From: Novosphingobium sp. FKTRR1
GTDB taxonomy: Bacteria; Pseudomonadota; Alphaproteobacteria; Sphingomonadales; Sphingomonadaceae
DNA: 64,000 nt
Direction of reading: 5' to 3'
Assembly: GCF_020404405.1 (NCBI RefSeq)
Contig: NZ_JAIZDA010000008.1
Location: 1-64,000 of the forward strand
A program made the translations under genes and the position numbers. Each line of letters begins with the position of its first letter. Position 1 is the stretch's first letter. Shown here piece after piece: positions 11,027-20,584 of this stretch. A model generated the notes under the pieces. The model made no database searches. It had not been told where the DNA came from and saw only the letters and a list, made by a program, of their open reading frames with translations.

Positions 11027-12013
11027 ATGCCTGATATCACAATGGGTCACTCGCCAGATACACGACCGACCATCGGGGGCAGATCACGGGGGCGTGCTGT
11101 CCCGGCGCTTATCGCGCTGCTGATCGTCGGCGGGCTGGCCAGCGCGGCATTCTATGGCTGGCAAGCCGGTTGGCTGCCGCTTGACCGGATCGCCTCGACA
11201 GAAGCCGCGGGCGCGCCCGACGGTGCCGAAAGCGACGACGCATCCGAAGCAGCCAGCGCCAATCAGGCCGCCGCCAATGCGGCGCTGACCAGCGCGGCGG
11301 CAAAGGTTTCCGTCCTTGAACAGCGCCTCGCCGAACTCAACCAGCAGGCCAATGCCGCCGCCGGGCAAGCCGGGCGCGCCGAAGCGTTGCTGGTGGCCTT
11401 TGCGGCGCGGCGCTCGATCGAGCGGGGACAACCGCTGGGCTATCTTGAAACGCAACTGCGCGTCCATTTCGGCGCCAGCCAGCCGATTTCGGTCGATCAG
11501 GTCATTCTGGGCGCGCAGAAGCCGGTCACCCAAGGGTCGCTGGCCGAACAGTTCGCACAGCTTGAACCCCGGCTGGCCGGTGGCGCGCCCGATGAAGGTG
11601 GCTGGGGCTGGCTTAGCCGCCAGTTTGCCGAGATGTTCGTGATCCGCCGCGACGATGTGCCCTCGCCCATGGCCGAAAGCCGCATCGCCCGCGCGCGCCA
11701 GCAGATCGCCGGTGGCCGCATCGACATGGCCATCGCCGAAGTCGAGCGCCTGCCCTCGCACGCCGCAGCCGCCGACTGGCTGGCCCGCGCGCGCGACTAT
11801 GTGAAAACCCAGCATGCGCTCGATCAGCTGGAAACGGCGGCCATTGCGGTGCCCGTGCCGCCGGTATTGAACGCCCCGGTGCTGCCGCCAGTACCCGCTC
11901 TGTCCGCAGGAGCGGCCGTTGTTGCGCCGACCGTTGGCGGCCCGGCCGTTAGCGGCCCGGCTGCAACCGCCGCGCCGACACCCCAGGCAACCGGATCGAC
12001 CCGCCAGCCCTGA
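11027..12013 (+). CDS. Mic60/mitofilin-like inner-membrane protein
   Basis: A protein of about 328 residues with a short cytoplasmic tail, one membrane segment (VPALIALLIVGGLASAAFYG, about residues 25-44), an Ala-rich predicted coiled coil (AAAKVSVLEQRLAELNQQAN), a globular C-terminal region (PLGYLETQLRVHFGASQPIS ... GRIDMAIAEVERLPSHAAAA) and a Pro/Ala-rich tail. This layout and the position behind hemC-hemD match alphaproteobacterial Mic60, homologue of the mitochondrial cristae organiser. The gene hemY, which often follows in this group, is absent. An upstream start at 10979 would overlap hemD; 11027 is preferred. Confidence 0.65.
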   Translation: MPDITMGHSPDTRPTIGGRSRGRAVPALIALLIVGGLASAAFYGWQAGWLPLDRIASTEAAGAPDGAESDDASEAASANQAAANAALTSAAAKVSVLEQRLAELNQQANAAAGQAGRAEALLVAFAARRSIERGQPLGYLETQLRVHFGASQPISVDQVILGAQKPVTQGSLAEQFAQLEPRLAGGAPDEGGWGWLSRQFAEMFVIRRDDVPSPMAESRIARARQQIAGGRIDMAIAEVERLPSHAAAADWLARARDYVKTQHALDQLETAAIAVPVPPVLNAPVLPPVPALSAGAAVVAPTVGGPAVSGPAATAAPTPQATGSTRQP

Positions 12014-12062
12014 AGCCGCCAGCCCAAAAACCGCCAGCCCTGAACCAGTCGCCCCGGCTTGC

Positions 12063-13292
12063 TCAGGCGCGCAGCAGCGGCGGCAAAGCCCCGCTCATGC
12101 CGCGCGCCTCATCCATGAAAAAGCGCTTGAGCGGGGGCAGTCGCTGGACGCCTGCCATGCCCAGCCGCCGGATGGCGGAAGGGATGCGCCCCGGAATGCC
12201 GAACAGCCGGGTCAGCACATCGGTCGCCCCGGCCACCATGAACGTGTCGAGCGAGCGCCAGCGCTCATAGCGGGCCAGCAATTGCGCATCGCCCGGATCG
12301 AGCCCCAGCCGCATGCCCTCGCTCAGCACTTCGACCAGCGCCGCCACGTCGCGCAAGCCCAGATTGAGCCCTTGCCCCGCGATCGGGTGCATCCCGTGTG
12401 CGGCATCGCCGACCAGCGCCAGCCGCTGATCGACCATCCTGACCGTGTGGTGGAAGTTGAGCGGATAGGACGTGCGCGGGCTGGCGATCTCGATCGCGCC
12501 GAAGATGCCGCCCATGCGCTTGTCCACTTCGGCCAGGAATGCCCGGTCGGACAGGGCCAGCACGCCTGCCGCATCGCGCTCGGCCACGGTCCAGACCAGC
12601 GCCGAGCGGTGGCGCGGCGTGCCCGTGGCGTCGGGCGCATCAAGCAAGGGCAGCAGCGCGAACGGCCCGGCCGGATAGAACACCTCCCACGCCACGTTGT
12701 CGTGCGGCTTTTCGTGGTTCAGCCCGGCGATGATCGCGCGGTGGCCATAATCCCAGCGCGCGGGCGTGAACCCGGCTTCGTCGCGGGTGGGCGACTTGCG
12801 GCCCTCGGCACCGACCATCAGCCGCGCGCGGATCGTCCGGCCATCCCGCAGGATGACCGAGGCGCCCTGATCATCACGTTCGCGCGATGCGACGTGGGCG
12901 TTGGGCAGAAAAGTGATCGCCTGCTCGCGCGCGGCGGTCTCGTACATCACCAGCCGCAAGTCGCGGTTTGCGTACATCCGGCCGAGCGAGCCATCCTCGG
13001 GCCCCGGCTGGAAATCGATGCGTCCGGGTTTCATCCCGTCGGTGACGGCGATCGCCGCGATCGGGCAGCCGCGCGGCTCCAGCGCCTCGGCCATGCCAAG
13101 GTTGGTGTAGAGGTTCCAGCTTGCGGTCGAGATCGCCGAAGCCCGCCCGTCGAACCCGTCCGCCGTTTGCGCCGCCGGGTCCGAACTGTCGATCACCGCG
13201 CTGGTGATCCCGGCGCGGGCAAGGCCGATGGCCAGCGTCATGCCGACAAGGCCCCCGCCGATGATCACGACGTCACTGGTAATATCGGTCAA
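12063..13292 (-). CDS. UbiH/UbiF/Coq6-family FAD hydroxylase
   Basis: A 409-residue flavoprotein monooxygenase of the ubiquinone hydroxylase family. It has the N-terminal dinucleotide motif VVIIGGGLVGMTLA, the GRASAIS region, a middle motif VGAEGRKSPTRDEAG and the C-terminal FAD motif GDAAHGMHPIAGQGLNLGLRD. It probably adds a ring hydroxyl during ubiquinone synthesis; which position is unclear. The start is TTG at 13292, sharing TTGA with the stop of the upstream phosphatase gene; GGAG lies 9-10 bases before it. No ATG gives the complete FAD-binding N-terminus. Confidence 0.9.
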   Translation of the reverse strand: MTDITSDVVIIGGGLVGMTLAIGLARAGITSAVIDSSDPAAQTADGFDGRASAISTASWNLYTNLGMAEALEPRGCPIAAIAVTDGMKPGRIDFQPGPEDGSLGRMYANRDLRLVMYETAAREQAITFLPNAHVASRERDDQGASVILRDGRTIRARLMVGAEGRKSPTRDEAGFTPARWDYGHRAIIAGLNHEKPHDNVAWEVFYPAGPFALLPLLDAPDATGTPRHRSALVWTVAERDAAGVLALSDRAFLAEVDKRMGGIFGAIEIASPRTSYPLNFHHTVRMVDQRLALVGDAAHGMHPIAGQGLNLGLRDVAALVEVLSEGMRLGLDPGDAQLLARYERWRSLDTFMVAGATDVLTRLFGIPGRIPSAIRRLGMAGVQRLPPLKRFFMDEARGMSGALPPLLRA

Positions 13293-14995
13293 GGCGTCAC
13301 TCCACAGGTCGAACCGGCCCCGGCGTCAAGGTCGAGGCATCTTCCATCAAATGTACCGGCGGGCACATTGAGCCCGATCAAGGCCGCCAAAGTGGGGGCG
13401 ATATCCACCGTTTCCACGGGGCTGGGCTGTTCGAACCCGGCCATGCCCTTGCGCCAGAACAGCATCGGCACGCGCCGGTCATAGTCCCACGGACTGCCGT
13501 GCGTGGCGACATAGCCCGGTCCGGGCTTGGGCAGAGCCACCACGCCGCGCTGCAACAGCACCACGAAATCGCCCGAACGCGGCGCATAGAACGAGGCGCG
13601 GGCGCGCTGGAGCAGCGTCCATGTATCGGGCGAGGCGGTGGGCAGCGGGGTTGCGGCAAGTTCGTCGGCGGTGAACACGGCGGCGACTTGCGGATCGGCG
13701 AGCAGTTCGGCCTTGGCGGCGGCGACCACTTGCGCCTTTTGCGCAGGGGCCAGATCGCGCTTCACCCAGAAGTCCCCGGCCGGTCCATCGGCAAGGATCA
13801 GGCCCTTGGGGTCAAGCCCCAGCGTGGCGCCGACTTTGTCAGACAAAGCCTCGGGCAGCAGCGCGATCCCGGCCCGCTGCGCCTTGGGCAAGGCTTGCTG
13901 GTCAAGCCGCTCGGGCAAGTCGAAGCCGCCGTGGTCCGCCGTCAGCACCACCGCATAGTCGATGCCGCGCTGGTCAAGGCTGGCGAAGAAATCGCCCAGC
14001 GCGGTGTCGAGCTGGTGCAACTGGATGCACATCTCGGTGCCCTCGGTTCCATAGCCGTGGCCGACGAAATCGGTGACCGACAGGCTGACCGAGAGCATGT
14101 CGGGCGTCGCGCCCTTGCCCAGCATCTGCTCGTCGACCAGCCGCGTCGCCAGATCGAGCACCGCGCGATCCAGCCGGGGCGAAACGCGAAACCCGTTGGC
14201 ATCGCCGGCATTGAGCGCGAACCGCCCGGTGCCGACCGTGACCGGCCCGGCCGTTACCGCACGTTCGCGCGCGCCGCACCAGTCGGGCAAGTCGAACGGC
14301 TTGTCGCCCGCCGTGATCGTGGTGGTGACAGCGGCGTTCTGCGCAACGGCGGTCGGCCCGACTGCGCGGCCTTCCAGCGTGGTGAAGCCACTGCCTTTCC
14401 ACCAATAGCCCTGATCGATCACGTGCCCGCCCATCATCAGCGTGGCGCGGTCCTTGCCCGAAACCGCCAGGTTGCGGCTGGTCGGCCAGACCGCCTTGAT
14501 CCGCTCGCCCAGCGTCGGCACCAGCAAGTGCCCGACCGAGGCGACATAGTCCTTGGGGTCGGCCGCCGTCCGGGTCTCATCCTCGGCGCAATAGACCACC
14601 TTCTTGGCGCGGGTCACCGACTGGTCGATCCAGTTGTTGGCGATGATCCCGGTGTGCGCCGGGCGCATCCCGGTCAGGATCGTCGAGTGGCCGGGGCAAG
14701 TCTCGGTGGCGGCGTGGCTCTGATAGCCCGCCGGAAACACCGCGCCTTGCTGCAAACGGCCAAGCCCGCCGGTAAAGTGGCTGCGATACTGCGCAAACAG
14801 ATCGGCCGAAAACTGGTCGACCGCAATCGCCACCAGCAAGCGCGGGGCATTTGCCGGAACGGCAGGAGCCGCAGCGGCAACAGGCGCAACCGATCCCTTG
14901 TGGGCCGTATTGTGGGCGGTTCGGGCCAGCGCCGCAGGCGCGAACGGCAAGCTCAGCGTCGCCAGCAGAAGGGCAGCTTTGCGGGAGAGGGTCAT
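13289..14995 (-). CDS. Secreted alkaline phosphatase, PhoK-like
   Basis: A 568-residue alkaline-phosphatase-superfamily enzyme with a Sec signal (LLLATLSLPFAPAALA). It fits the PhoK/PafA type known from Sphingomonas: Asp60 in VAIAVDQFS as metal ligand, Thr99 in ATETCPGHST as nucleophile, Asn in GIIANNW, and Lys-x-Arg in SGKDRATLMMGGH that bind phosphate. Later metal-ligand segments are DFVGHGYG and LTADHGGFD. It should release phosphate from extracellular monoesters in the periplasm. Its stop overlaps the UbiH-like start, an odd pairing with no obvious metabolic link. No pho box was recognised upstream. Confidence 0.88.
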   Translation of the reverse strand: MTLSRKAALLLATLSLPFAPAALARTAHNTAHKGSVAPVAAAAPAVPANAPRLLVAIAVDQFSADLFAQYRSHFTGGLGRLQQGAVFPAGYQSHAATETCPGHSTILTGMRPAHTGIIANNWIDQSVTRAKKVVYCAEDETRTAADPKDYVASVGHLLVPTLGERIKAVWPTSRNLAVSGKDRATLMMGGHVIDQGYWWKGSGFTTLEGRAVGPTAVAQNAAVTTTITAGDKPFDLPDWCGARERAVTAGPVTVGTGRFALNAGDANGFRVSPRLDRAVLDLATRLVDEQMLGKGATPDMLSVSLSVTDFVGHGYGTEGTEMCIQLHQLDTALGDFFASLDQRGIDYAVVLTADHGGFDLPERLDQQALPKAQRAGIALLPEALSDKVGATLGLDPKGLILADGPAGDFWVKRDLAPAQKAQVVAAAKAELLADPQVAAVFTADELAATPLPTASPDTWTLLQRARASFYAPRSGDFVVLLQRGVVALPKPGPGYVATHGSPWDYDRRVPMLFWRKGMAGFEQPSPVETVDIAPTLAALIGLNVPAGTFDGRCLDLDAGAGSTCGVTP

Positions 14996-15039
14996 GTACC
15001 TTTGGGCTCCTGAAACGGGCAACGCTGGATATGGCCGGG

Positions 15040-15068
15040 CTGGACTCGGCAAGAAGGCGAACCTATCT
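15040..15068 (+). promoter_or_regulatory. Putative dsbD promoter
   Basis: CTGGAC (15040-15045), 17 bases, CTATCT (15063-15068). The same CCTATCT core stands just ahead of recR and def. The predicted start is near an ATG at 15077, but the better protein start is at 15137. Confidence 0.3.
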
Positions 15069-15136
15069 AACCGCTGATGGCCCTGCGGAACGTCCGGTGC
15101 AAGGGGGCCTGCACCTTCGTTCCTGATCGGGTAGCC

Positions 15137-17224
15137 ATGCGTCACGCGGGATTGCAAGTACTTGGAATCAAGACCCGCTGGATCATAGCGATGTTTGTGA
15201 CCGCGCTGTGGCTGGCGCTGGGTTCGGTTGCGGCGCAGGCCGAACGGCTCGATCCGGCCGCGCCCTCGCACATCCGCGCCTCGCTGGTGGCCGAACGGCC
15301 CGCAGCGCCGGGCGAGACGATCCAGCTGGCGGTGCTGATGCAGCCTGCCGCCAACTGGCACGGTTACTGGTCCAATCCGGGCGATGCGGGACTGCCACTG
15401 CTGCTCGACTGGACCCTGCCCAAGGGCGCGAAGGCTGGCGACATGCGGTTCCCCGTGCCGCAGACGCTGCTCATCGCCGGGCTGATGAACCATGTCTATG
15501 AACATGATTTCGCGGTGCTGGTGCCCTTCACCCTGCCCGCCGACGCCAAGCCGGGCCAGACGCTGGCGCTGTCGGCCAAGGCGCAATGGCTGGCCTGCAC
15601 CACCACGATCTGCGTGCCCGAAGAAGCGACGCTGACCGGCAGCGTGGTAGTCGGATCGGGCGCCGCCGACCCGCGCTTCGAAGGCTGGCGCGCCGCGCTG
15701 CCCGCCCCGCTCGACCGCGCCGGTGTATTCAGCGCCACGCCGCAAGGTTTGCGGCTGGCCATCCCCTTCCCGGCCAGCGCCAAGCTGGATCAGCCGCACT
15801 TCTTCATCGATGGGCAGGGCGTGATCGACTATGCCGCGCCGCAAGTGTTCACCCGGCAGGGCGACTGGCTGCTGGTCGATCTGGCCCGGCCCAAGGGTCA
15901 GGGCGCGGAACAGGCCACCCGGCTGTCAGGCGTGCTCGCACTTGGCAAAGCTGCGGGCGGCATCGCGCTGACCGCCAGCGCCGGGCCGCTTCCCGCAGGC
16001 GCCGATGGCGGCGCGGCGACGGGCGCATTCTCGCTGGTGACGCTCGCGCTGGCTGTGCTGGGCGCGCTGGCCGGTGGACTGGTGCTCAATGTCATGCCCT
16101 GCGTGTTCCCGATCCTCAGCCTCAAGGCGCTGGCACTGGCGCGCGGCAACAGCGAACATGCCCGCACCGAAGGCCTTGCCTATACCGCAGGCGTGGTGCT
16201 GGCCTGTCTGGCGCTGGGCGGCGCGATGCTGGCCTTGCGCGCGGCGGGTGAGCAGGTCGGCTGGGCGTTCCAGTTGCAAGACCCCGGCGTGGTCGCGCTG
16301 CTGTTGCTGCTCGCGGTGGCGATCACCGCCAACTTCGCCGGACTTTACGAACTGCCGGGCCTGTCGCTGGAAGGCGGCGCGCCGGGCAAGCACGGGGCGT
16401 GGGGATCGTTCGGCACCGGCTTGCTGGCGGCCTTCGTGGCGACGCCGTGCACCGGTCCGTTCATGGCCGCCGCGGTCGGCGCCGCGCTGGTGCTGCCGAC
16501 TTGGGCGGCGCTGGCGGTGTTCGCCGCGCTGGGATTTGGCCTTGCGCTGCCGTTCCTGCTGATCGGTTTCGTGCCCGCCTTGCGCAAGCTGCTGCCGCGT
16601 CCGGGGGGCTGGATGAACACCTTCCGCCGCGCGATGGCGGTGCCGATGGGGCTGACCGTGCTGGCGCTCGCGTGGCTGGCATGGCGGCTGGGCGGCCCCG
16701 GCTATGCCGCGCTGGTGCTGGCGCTGGCGGCGCTGCTGGTGCTGACTCTGGTGTTTGCCGGGCGTGGTCAAAGCCTGGGCAAGCCGGTGGCGCGGCTGGT
16801 GGTTCCGGCCGTGGTGGTGCTGGCCGCAGTCGGCCTTGGCATCGCCCCGCGTCTGGTCAGCGCCGACCACGGCAGCGAGGCAAGCGCCATCGGCGCGCAA
16901 CCCTTCAGCGAAGCCGCACTCGCCAAGGCCCGCGCCTCAGGCAAGCCGGTGTTCGCCTATTTCACCGCCGACTGGTGCCTGACGTGCAAGGTCAACGAAG
17001 GCGTCGCCATCGAAACCGACGCCACCCGCGATGCCTTCCGCAAGGCAGGCGTGGTCGTGCTGGTGGGCGACTGGACCCGCCGCGATGCCGCGATCAGCCG
17101 CTTCCTGACCACGCAAGGCGCGGGCGGCGTGCCGCTGTACTTGTGGTATCCGGCCCATGGCGAAGCGCAGAAACTGCAGCAAGTGCTGACGCCCGACACG
17201 CTGACCGCGCTGGTGAAGCATTAA
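15137..17224 (+). CDS. dsbD: Thiol:disulfide interchange protein DsbD
   Basis: DsbD carries reducing equivalents from cytoplasmic thioredoxin across the inner membrane to periplasmic thiol proteins. The 695-residue product has a signal sequence (FVTALWLALGSVAAQA), a periplasmic N-terminal domain with the pair CTTTIC, a membrane domain of about eight helices holding NVMPCVFPILSLKAL and VATPCTGPFMAAAVG, and a C-terminal thioredoxin-like domain with FTADWCLTCKVNEG. All three cysteine pairs are present. Starts at 15077 and 15191 are possible; 15137 gives a short n-region ahead of the hydrophobic core. Confidence 0.93.
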   Translation: MRHAGLQVLGIKTRWIIAMFVTALWLALGSVAAQAERLDPAAPSHIRASLVAERPAAPGETIQLAVLMQPAANWHGYWSNPGDAGLPLLLDWTLPKGAKAGDMRFPVPQTLLIAGLMNHVYEHDFAVLVPFTLPADAKPGQTLALSAKAQWLACTTTICVPEEATLTGSVVVGSGAADPRFEGWRAALPAPLDRAGVFSATPQGLRLAIPFPASAKLDQPHFFIDGQGVIDYAAPQVFTRQGDWLLVDLARPKGQGAEQATRLSGVLALGKAAGGIALTASAGPLPAGADGGAATGAFSLVTLALAVLGALAGGLVLNVMPCVFPILSLKALALARGNSEHARTEGLAYTAGVVLACLALGGAMLALRAAGEQVGWAFQLQDPGVVALLLLLAVAITANFAGLYELPGLSLEGGAPGKHGAWGSFGTGLLAAFVATPCTGPFMAAAVGAALVLPTWAALAVFAALGFGLALPFLLIGFVPALRKLLPRPGGWMNTFRRAMAVPMGLTVLALAWLAWRLGGPGYAALVLALAALLVLTLVFAGRGQSLGKPVARLVVPAVVVLAAVGLGIAPRLVSADHGSEASAIGAQPFSEAALAKARASGKPVFAYFTADWCLTCKVNEGVAIETDATRDAFRKAGVVVLVGDWTRRDAAISRFLTTQGAGGVPLYLWYPAHGEAQKLQQVLTPDTLTALVKH

Positions 17225-17263
17225 GGGTTCGCGGGAGGGCGCGAAGAAAGTTCCTTCCCCATC

Positions 17264-17290
17264 GTCACCCTGAACTTGTTTCAGGGTGAC
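17264..17290. repeat. Palindromic hairpin between convergent genes
   Basis: GTCACCCTGAA and TTCAGGGTGAC flank a five-base centre, about an 11-bp stem. It lies between the ends of dsbD and the convergent SDR gene. It could act as a bidirectional terminator, but it lacks a clean T-run and resembles a dispersed repeat family of this order (from memory). Confidence 0.55.
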
Positions 17291-17318
17291 GAAGAAAAAG
17301 GCAATGGCGGCAGCGTCC

Positions 17319-18098
17319 CTACAGGCTCTGCCCGTCGTCCAGCGAGATGTGCGCGCCGGTGACATAGGCCGAGGCATCCGAGGCAAAGAACAGCAGCGGA
17401 TCGTCGAGCGCGGTGATCGGGGTCAGGCGGCGGCGCGGCCAACTGGCGATCTGGCGCTGGCCGGCCTCGGTATCGAACCATTCGCCGTCGATCTCGGTAC
17501 GGATGTAGCCGGGCTGGATCACGTTGACGTTGATGCCCAGCCGCGCCCATTCGCGCGCCAGCTGGCGGCCAAGGTGCTGCACCGCCAGCTTGGTGGCGGC
17601 ATAGGCCGAATCGCCCTGCCCGGTCATGTGCGAAGTGATCGAGCCGAGCAGGATGATCCGCCCGCGCCCCGTTTCCTTTGACCCCGCCTTGATCAGCCGC
17701 CGCGCGCCTTCGGTGGCGGTGAGGTACACCCCGTTGAAATTGGTGTCGACCAGCCGGTGCAGCCGCTCGGGCGTGATATCGATCGCACGTCCGGCCTCGG
17801 CAATCCCGGCATTGGCGACGACCACGTCGGGGGTGCCGAACACCGCCTCAGCCGCATCGAACGCCGCGGCAATCGACGCCGCATCGGTCACGTCGAGCGC
17901 CACCGCATGCGCCCGGCCCCCGGATGCCACGATTGCGTCGGCCAGCGCGGCCACGCGCTCCACCCGGCGCGCACCGATCACCACCGCAGCGCCAGCGGCT
18001 GCAAACAGCCGGGCAAAGTGCGCGCCAAGGCCCGAGCTTGCCCCGGTGATCAGCGCAATGCGCCCTTCGAGCGAATAGTGTGGGCGTTCCATGGCCAT
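17319..18098 (-). CDS. SDR-family oxidoreductase
   Basis: A 259-residue classical short-chain dehydrogenase. The NAD(P)-binding TGASSGLG is near residue 18, the NAG motif is in VVANAGIAE, and the catalytic residues are Ser in LLGSITSHM and Tyr-x3-Lys in YAATK. The C-terminus (PGYIRTEIDGEWF ... YVTGAHISLDDGQSL) is like 3-oxoacyl-ACP reductase-type SDRs. Arg43-44 after beta-2 (GARRVER) suggests NADPH preference (inference). The substrate is unknown. It is convergent with dsbD and stands alone. Confidence 0.9.
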   Translation of the reverse strand: MAMERPHYSLEGRIALITGASSGLGAHFARLFAAAGAAVVIGARRVERVAALADAIVASGGRAHAVALDVTDAASIAAAFDAAEAVFGTPDVVVANAGIAEAGRAIDITPERLHRLVDTNFNGVYLTATEGARRLIKAGSKETGRGRIILLGSITSHMTGQGDSAYAATKLAVQHLGRQLAREWARLGINVNVIQPGYIRTEIDGEWFDTEAGQRQIASWPRRRLTPITALDDPLLFFASDASAYVTGAHISLDDGQSL

Positions 18099-18171
18099 CC
18101 TTCCCCCTGATGTGGTCGACTTAATGGGTCGATTAACAGGTCAGCGAACAAGGTCGAGTCAGAACTTCCGA

Positions 18172-20475
18172 TCAGAACTTGTTGTCGCGGGGGAAGCCGT
18201 TGGGCGGCAGCCGTCCGGCGGCGCCGCGCGCCACCTTCCACGGTAGCAGATCCTTTTCCACGCGGGTGCGGCCGCTGTCGCCGCCCATCGCCCAGGTCAG
18301 CCCGTCTTCAAGCTTGAGCGTGATGGCGTCGGCCAGCCCGCCGTCCTTGTAGCGTTGCAGGCCGACGCCCTGCCCGCGCGCCAGCACCGGCACTTCGCTG
18401 AGCGCAAAGATCACCAGCTTGCGGTTCTCGCCCATTACCGCCACGTGATCGTGCTCTGCCGCGATCTCGCGCACGATCTGCAGCTTGACGCCGGGCTTGG
18501 TCGAAACGACCCCACGCCCCTTGCGCGTTTCGGCGAGCAATTCGTCCATCTCGGCGGCAAAGCCGCGCCCGGTGTTGGTGGCCAGCAGCAGTTGCCCCTT
18601 AGGCCGATAGGGCACCACGGCGATGACCTGCGCCTCGGGATCAAGGTCGAGCATCGTGCGGATCGGTTCGCCAAAGCCGCGCGCACCCGGCAGCTTGTCG
18701 GCCCCGAGCGTGTAGAACCGGCCATTGTCGAGCGCGAACAACAGTTTGTCGGTGGTCTGCGCGTGAAAGGCAAAAGCCGGGCCATCGCCTTCCTTGAACT
18801 TGAAGTCGGTATCGAGCGCGACGTGCCCCTTCATCGCCCGCGCCCAGCCGCGCTGCGACAGGATCACCGTCACCGGCTCCTTCTCGATCATCGAATCCAT
18901 GTTGAATTCGCGCGTGGGCGCGGCTTCCAGAATGGTCGTGCGGCGCCGTCCGAGCGGGGTTTCCGGTCCGTATTCCTTGCGCAGTGCGCGCAAGTCCGCC
19001 TTCAGCCGCCGCTTCTGCAGCTTCGGATCGTCGAGCAGCGCCTGCAAGTCGGCCTGCTCGGCCAGCAGCTCGTCGCGCTCCTTGCGCAGTTCCATTTCCT
19101 CAAGCCGCCGCAAGCTGCGCAGCCGCATGTTGAGGATCGCTTCGGCCTGACGGTCGTTCAGCCCGAACTCGGCCATCATCACCGGCTTGGGCTCGTCCTC
19201 GGTGCGGATGATCTCGATGATCCGGTCGAGGTTGAGGTAGGCGATGATGTAGCCGTCGAGCAGTTCCAGCCGGTTGGCGATCTTGTCCAGCCGGTGCTGC
19301 GCCCGGCGCAACATGATCGCGATCTGGCTGACGATCCATTCCTGCAGCAGCAGCTTCAGCCCCAGCACGCCGGGCGTACGCCGCGCATCGAGCACGTTGA
19401 GATTGAGCGAGAAGCGCGTTTCCAGATCGGTCAGCCGGAACAGCGATTCCTTGAGCAGATCGGGATCGACGTTGCGGCTTTTGGGCACCAGCACGATGCG
19501 GATCAAGGTGTCCGATTCGTCGCGCACATCCTCAAGGATCGGCAGCTTCTTGTCACCGATCAGCGCGGCGATCTGCTCGATCAGCTTGCCCTTGTGGACC
19601 ATGTAGGGGATTTCGGAGAGGACCAGTTGCCACTGGCCGCCGCCCAGCTTCTCGATGCCGGTCGGCTCCCAGCCCGCATCCTCGCCCTTGTCGTTGACGA
19701 TGCGCCCGGTGGAAAAGCGCCCGCGCGTACGGATCGCGCCCTTGCCCGCTTCATAGGCGGCGCTGATGGCCGCCGGGCTGTCGACCACGATCCCGCCGGT
19801 CGGGAAGTCGGGGCCTTGGAACACCCGCATCAGGTCGGCATGTTCGGCCTGCGGATTGTCGATCAGCACCAGCGCGGCATCGACGATTTCGGCAACGTTG
19901 TGGCTGGGGATCGACGTCGCCATGCCCACCGCGATGCCGGTGGAACCGTTGGCGAGCAGGTTGGGGAACAGGCCGGGGAAGATCTCGGGCTCTTCCTCCT
20001 CGCCGTTGTAGGTCGGGTGGAAATCGACCGTGCCTTCTTCAAGGCCGGCCATCAGCCGCATCGCGGTGCGGGTCAGCCGCGCCTCGGTATAGCGATAGGC
20101 CGCCGCGTTATCGCCGTCGATGTTGCCGAAGTTGCCTTGGCCCTCGACCAGCGGATAGCGCAGCGCAAACTCCTGCGCGAGCCGGACCATCGCGTCATAG
20201 ACGCTGGCATCGCCGTGCGGATGGTACTTGCCGATCACGTCGCCGACCACGCGCGCCGACTTCTTGAACGCGCCGGTGGCGTCCAGCTTCAACTGGCGCA
20301 TCGCCCACAGCAGCCGCCGGTGGACCGGCTTCAACCCATCGCGCAAGTCGGGCAGCGAACGCGCCGTGATCGTCGACAGCGCATAGACCAGATAGCGCTC
20401 GGACAGCGCGGCATCGAACGGCGCATCGACGATGGCGTCGAATGGATCGGAATCGGGCGGGGTGTCGATGGCCAT
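18172..20475 (-). CDS. parC: DNA topoisomerase IV subunit A
   Basis: ParC is the DNA-cleaving subunit of topoisomerase IV, which unlinks daughter chromosomes with ParE. The 767-residue product has the breakage-reunion domain with catalytic Tyr129 in [11 protein letters not shown] and the quinolone-determining helix [16 protein letters not shown] (residues 82-97). It is followed by a coiled-coil tower and a short C-terminal beta-propeller, shorter than in GyrA, which distinguishes it. The serine usually targeted by quinolones is Ala90 here, with Asp94 at the second site. A 12-base palindrome TTGCTCTAGCAA (20483-20494) lies just upstream of the ATG. Confidence 0.95.
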   Translation of the reverse strand: MAIDTPPDSDPFDAIVDAPFDAALSERYLVYALSTITARSLPDLRDGLKPVHRRLLWAMRQLKLDATGAFKKSARVVGDVIGKYHPHGDASVYDAMVRLAQEFALRYPLVEGQGNFGNIDGDNAAAYRYTEARLTRTAMRLMAGLEEGTVDFHPTYNGEEEEPEIFPGLFPNLLANGSTGIAVGMATSIPSHNVAEIVDAALVLIDNPQAEHADLMRVFQGPDFPTGGIVVDSPAAISAAYEAGKGAIRTRGRFSTGRIVNDKGEDAGWEPTGIEKLGGGQWQLVLSEIPYMVHKGKLIEQIAALIGDKKLPILEDVRDESDTLIRIVLVPKSRNVDPDLLKESLFRLTDLETRFSLNLNVLDARRTPGVLGLKLLLQEWIVSQIAIMLRRAQHRLDKIANRLELLDGYIIAYLNLDRIIEIIRTEDEPKPVMMAEFGLNDRQAEAILNMRLRSLRRLEEMELRKERDELLAEQADLQALLDDPKLQKRRLKADLRALRKEYGPETPLGRRRTTILEAAPTREFNMDSMIEKEPVTVILSQRGWARAMKGHVALDTDFKFKEGDGPAFAFHAQTTDKLLFALDNGRFYTLGADKLPGARGFGEPIRTMLDLDPEAQVIAVVPYRPKGQLLLATNTGRGFAAEMDELLAETRKGRGVVSTKPGVKLQIVREIAAEHDHVAVMGENRKLVIFALSEVPVLARGQGVGLQRYKDGGLADAITLKLEDGLTWAMGGDSGRTRVEKDLLPWKVARGAAGRLPPNGFPRDNKF

Positions 20476-20584
20476 GGCGCTATTGCTCTAGCAAGTCCAC
20501 GGCCCGCCGCAAACCTGCGGAACATGCCGATCCCCCGTTCATTTGGACAAGGAAACTTTCCCCCTCAGTGCAGGAGACCAAGCC

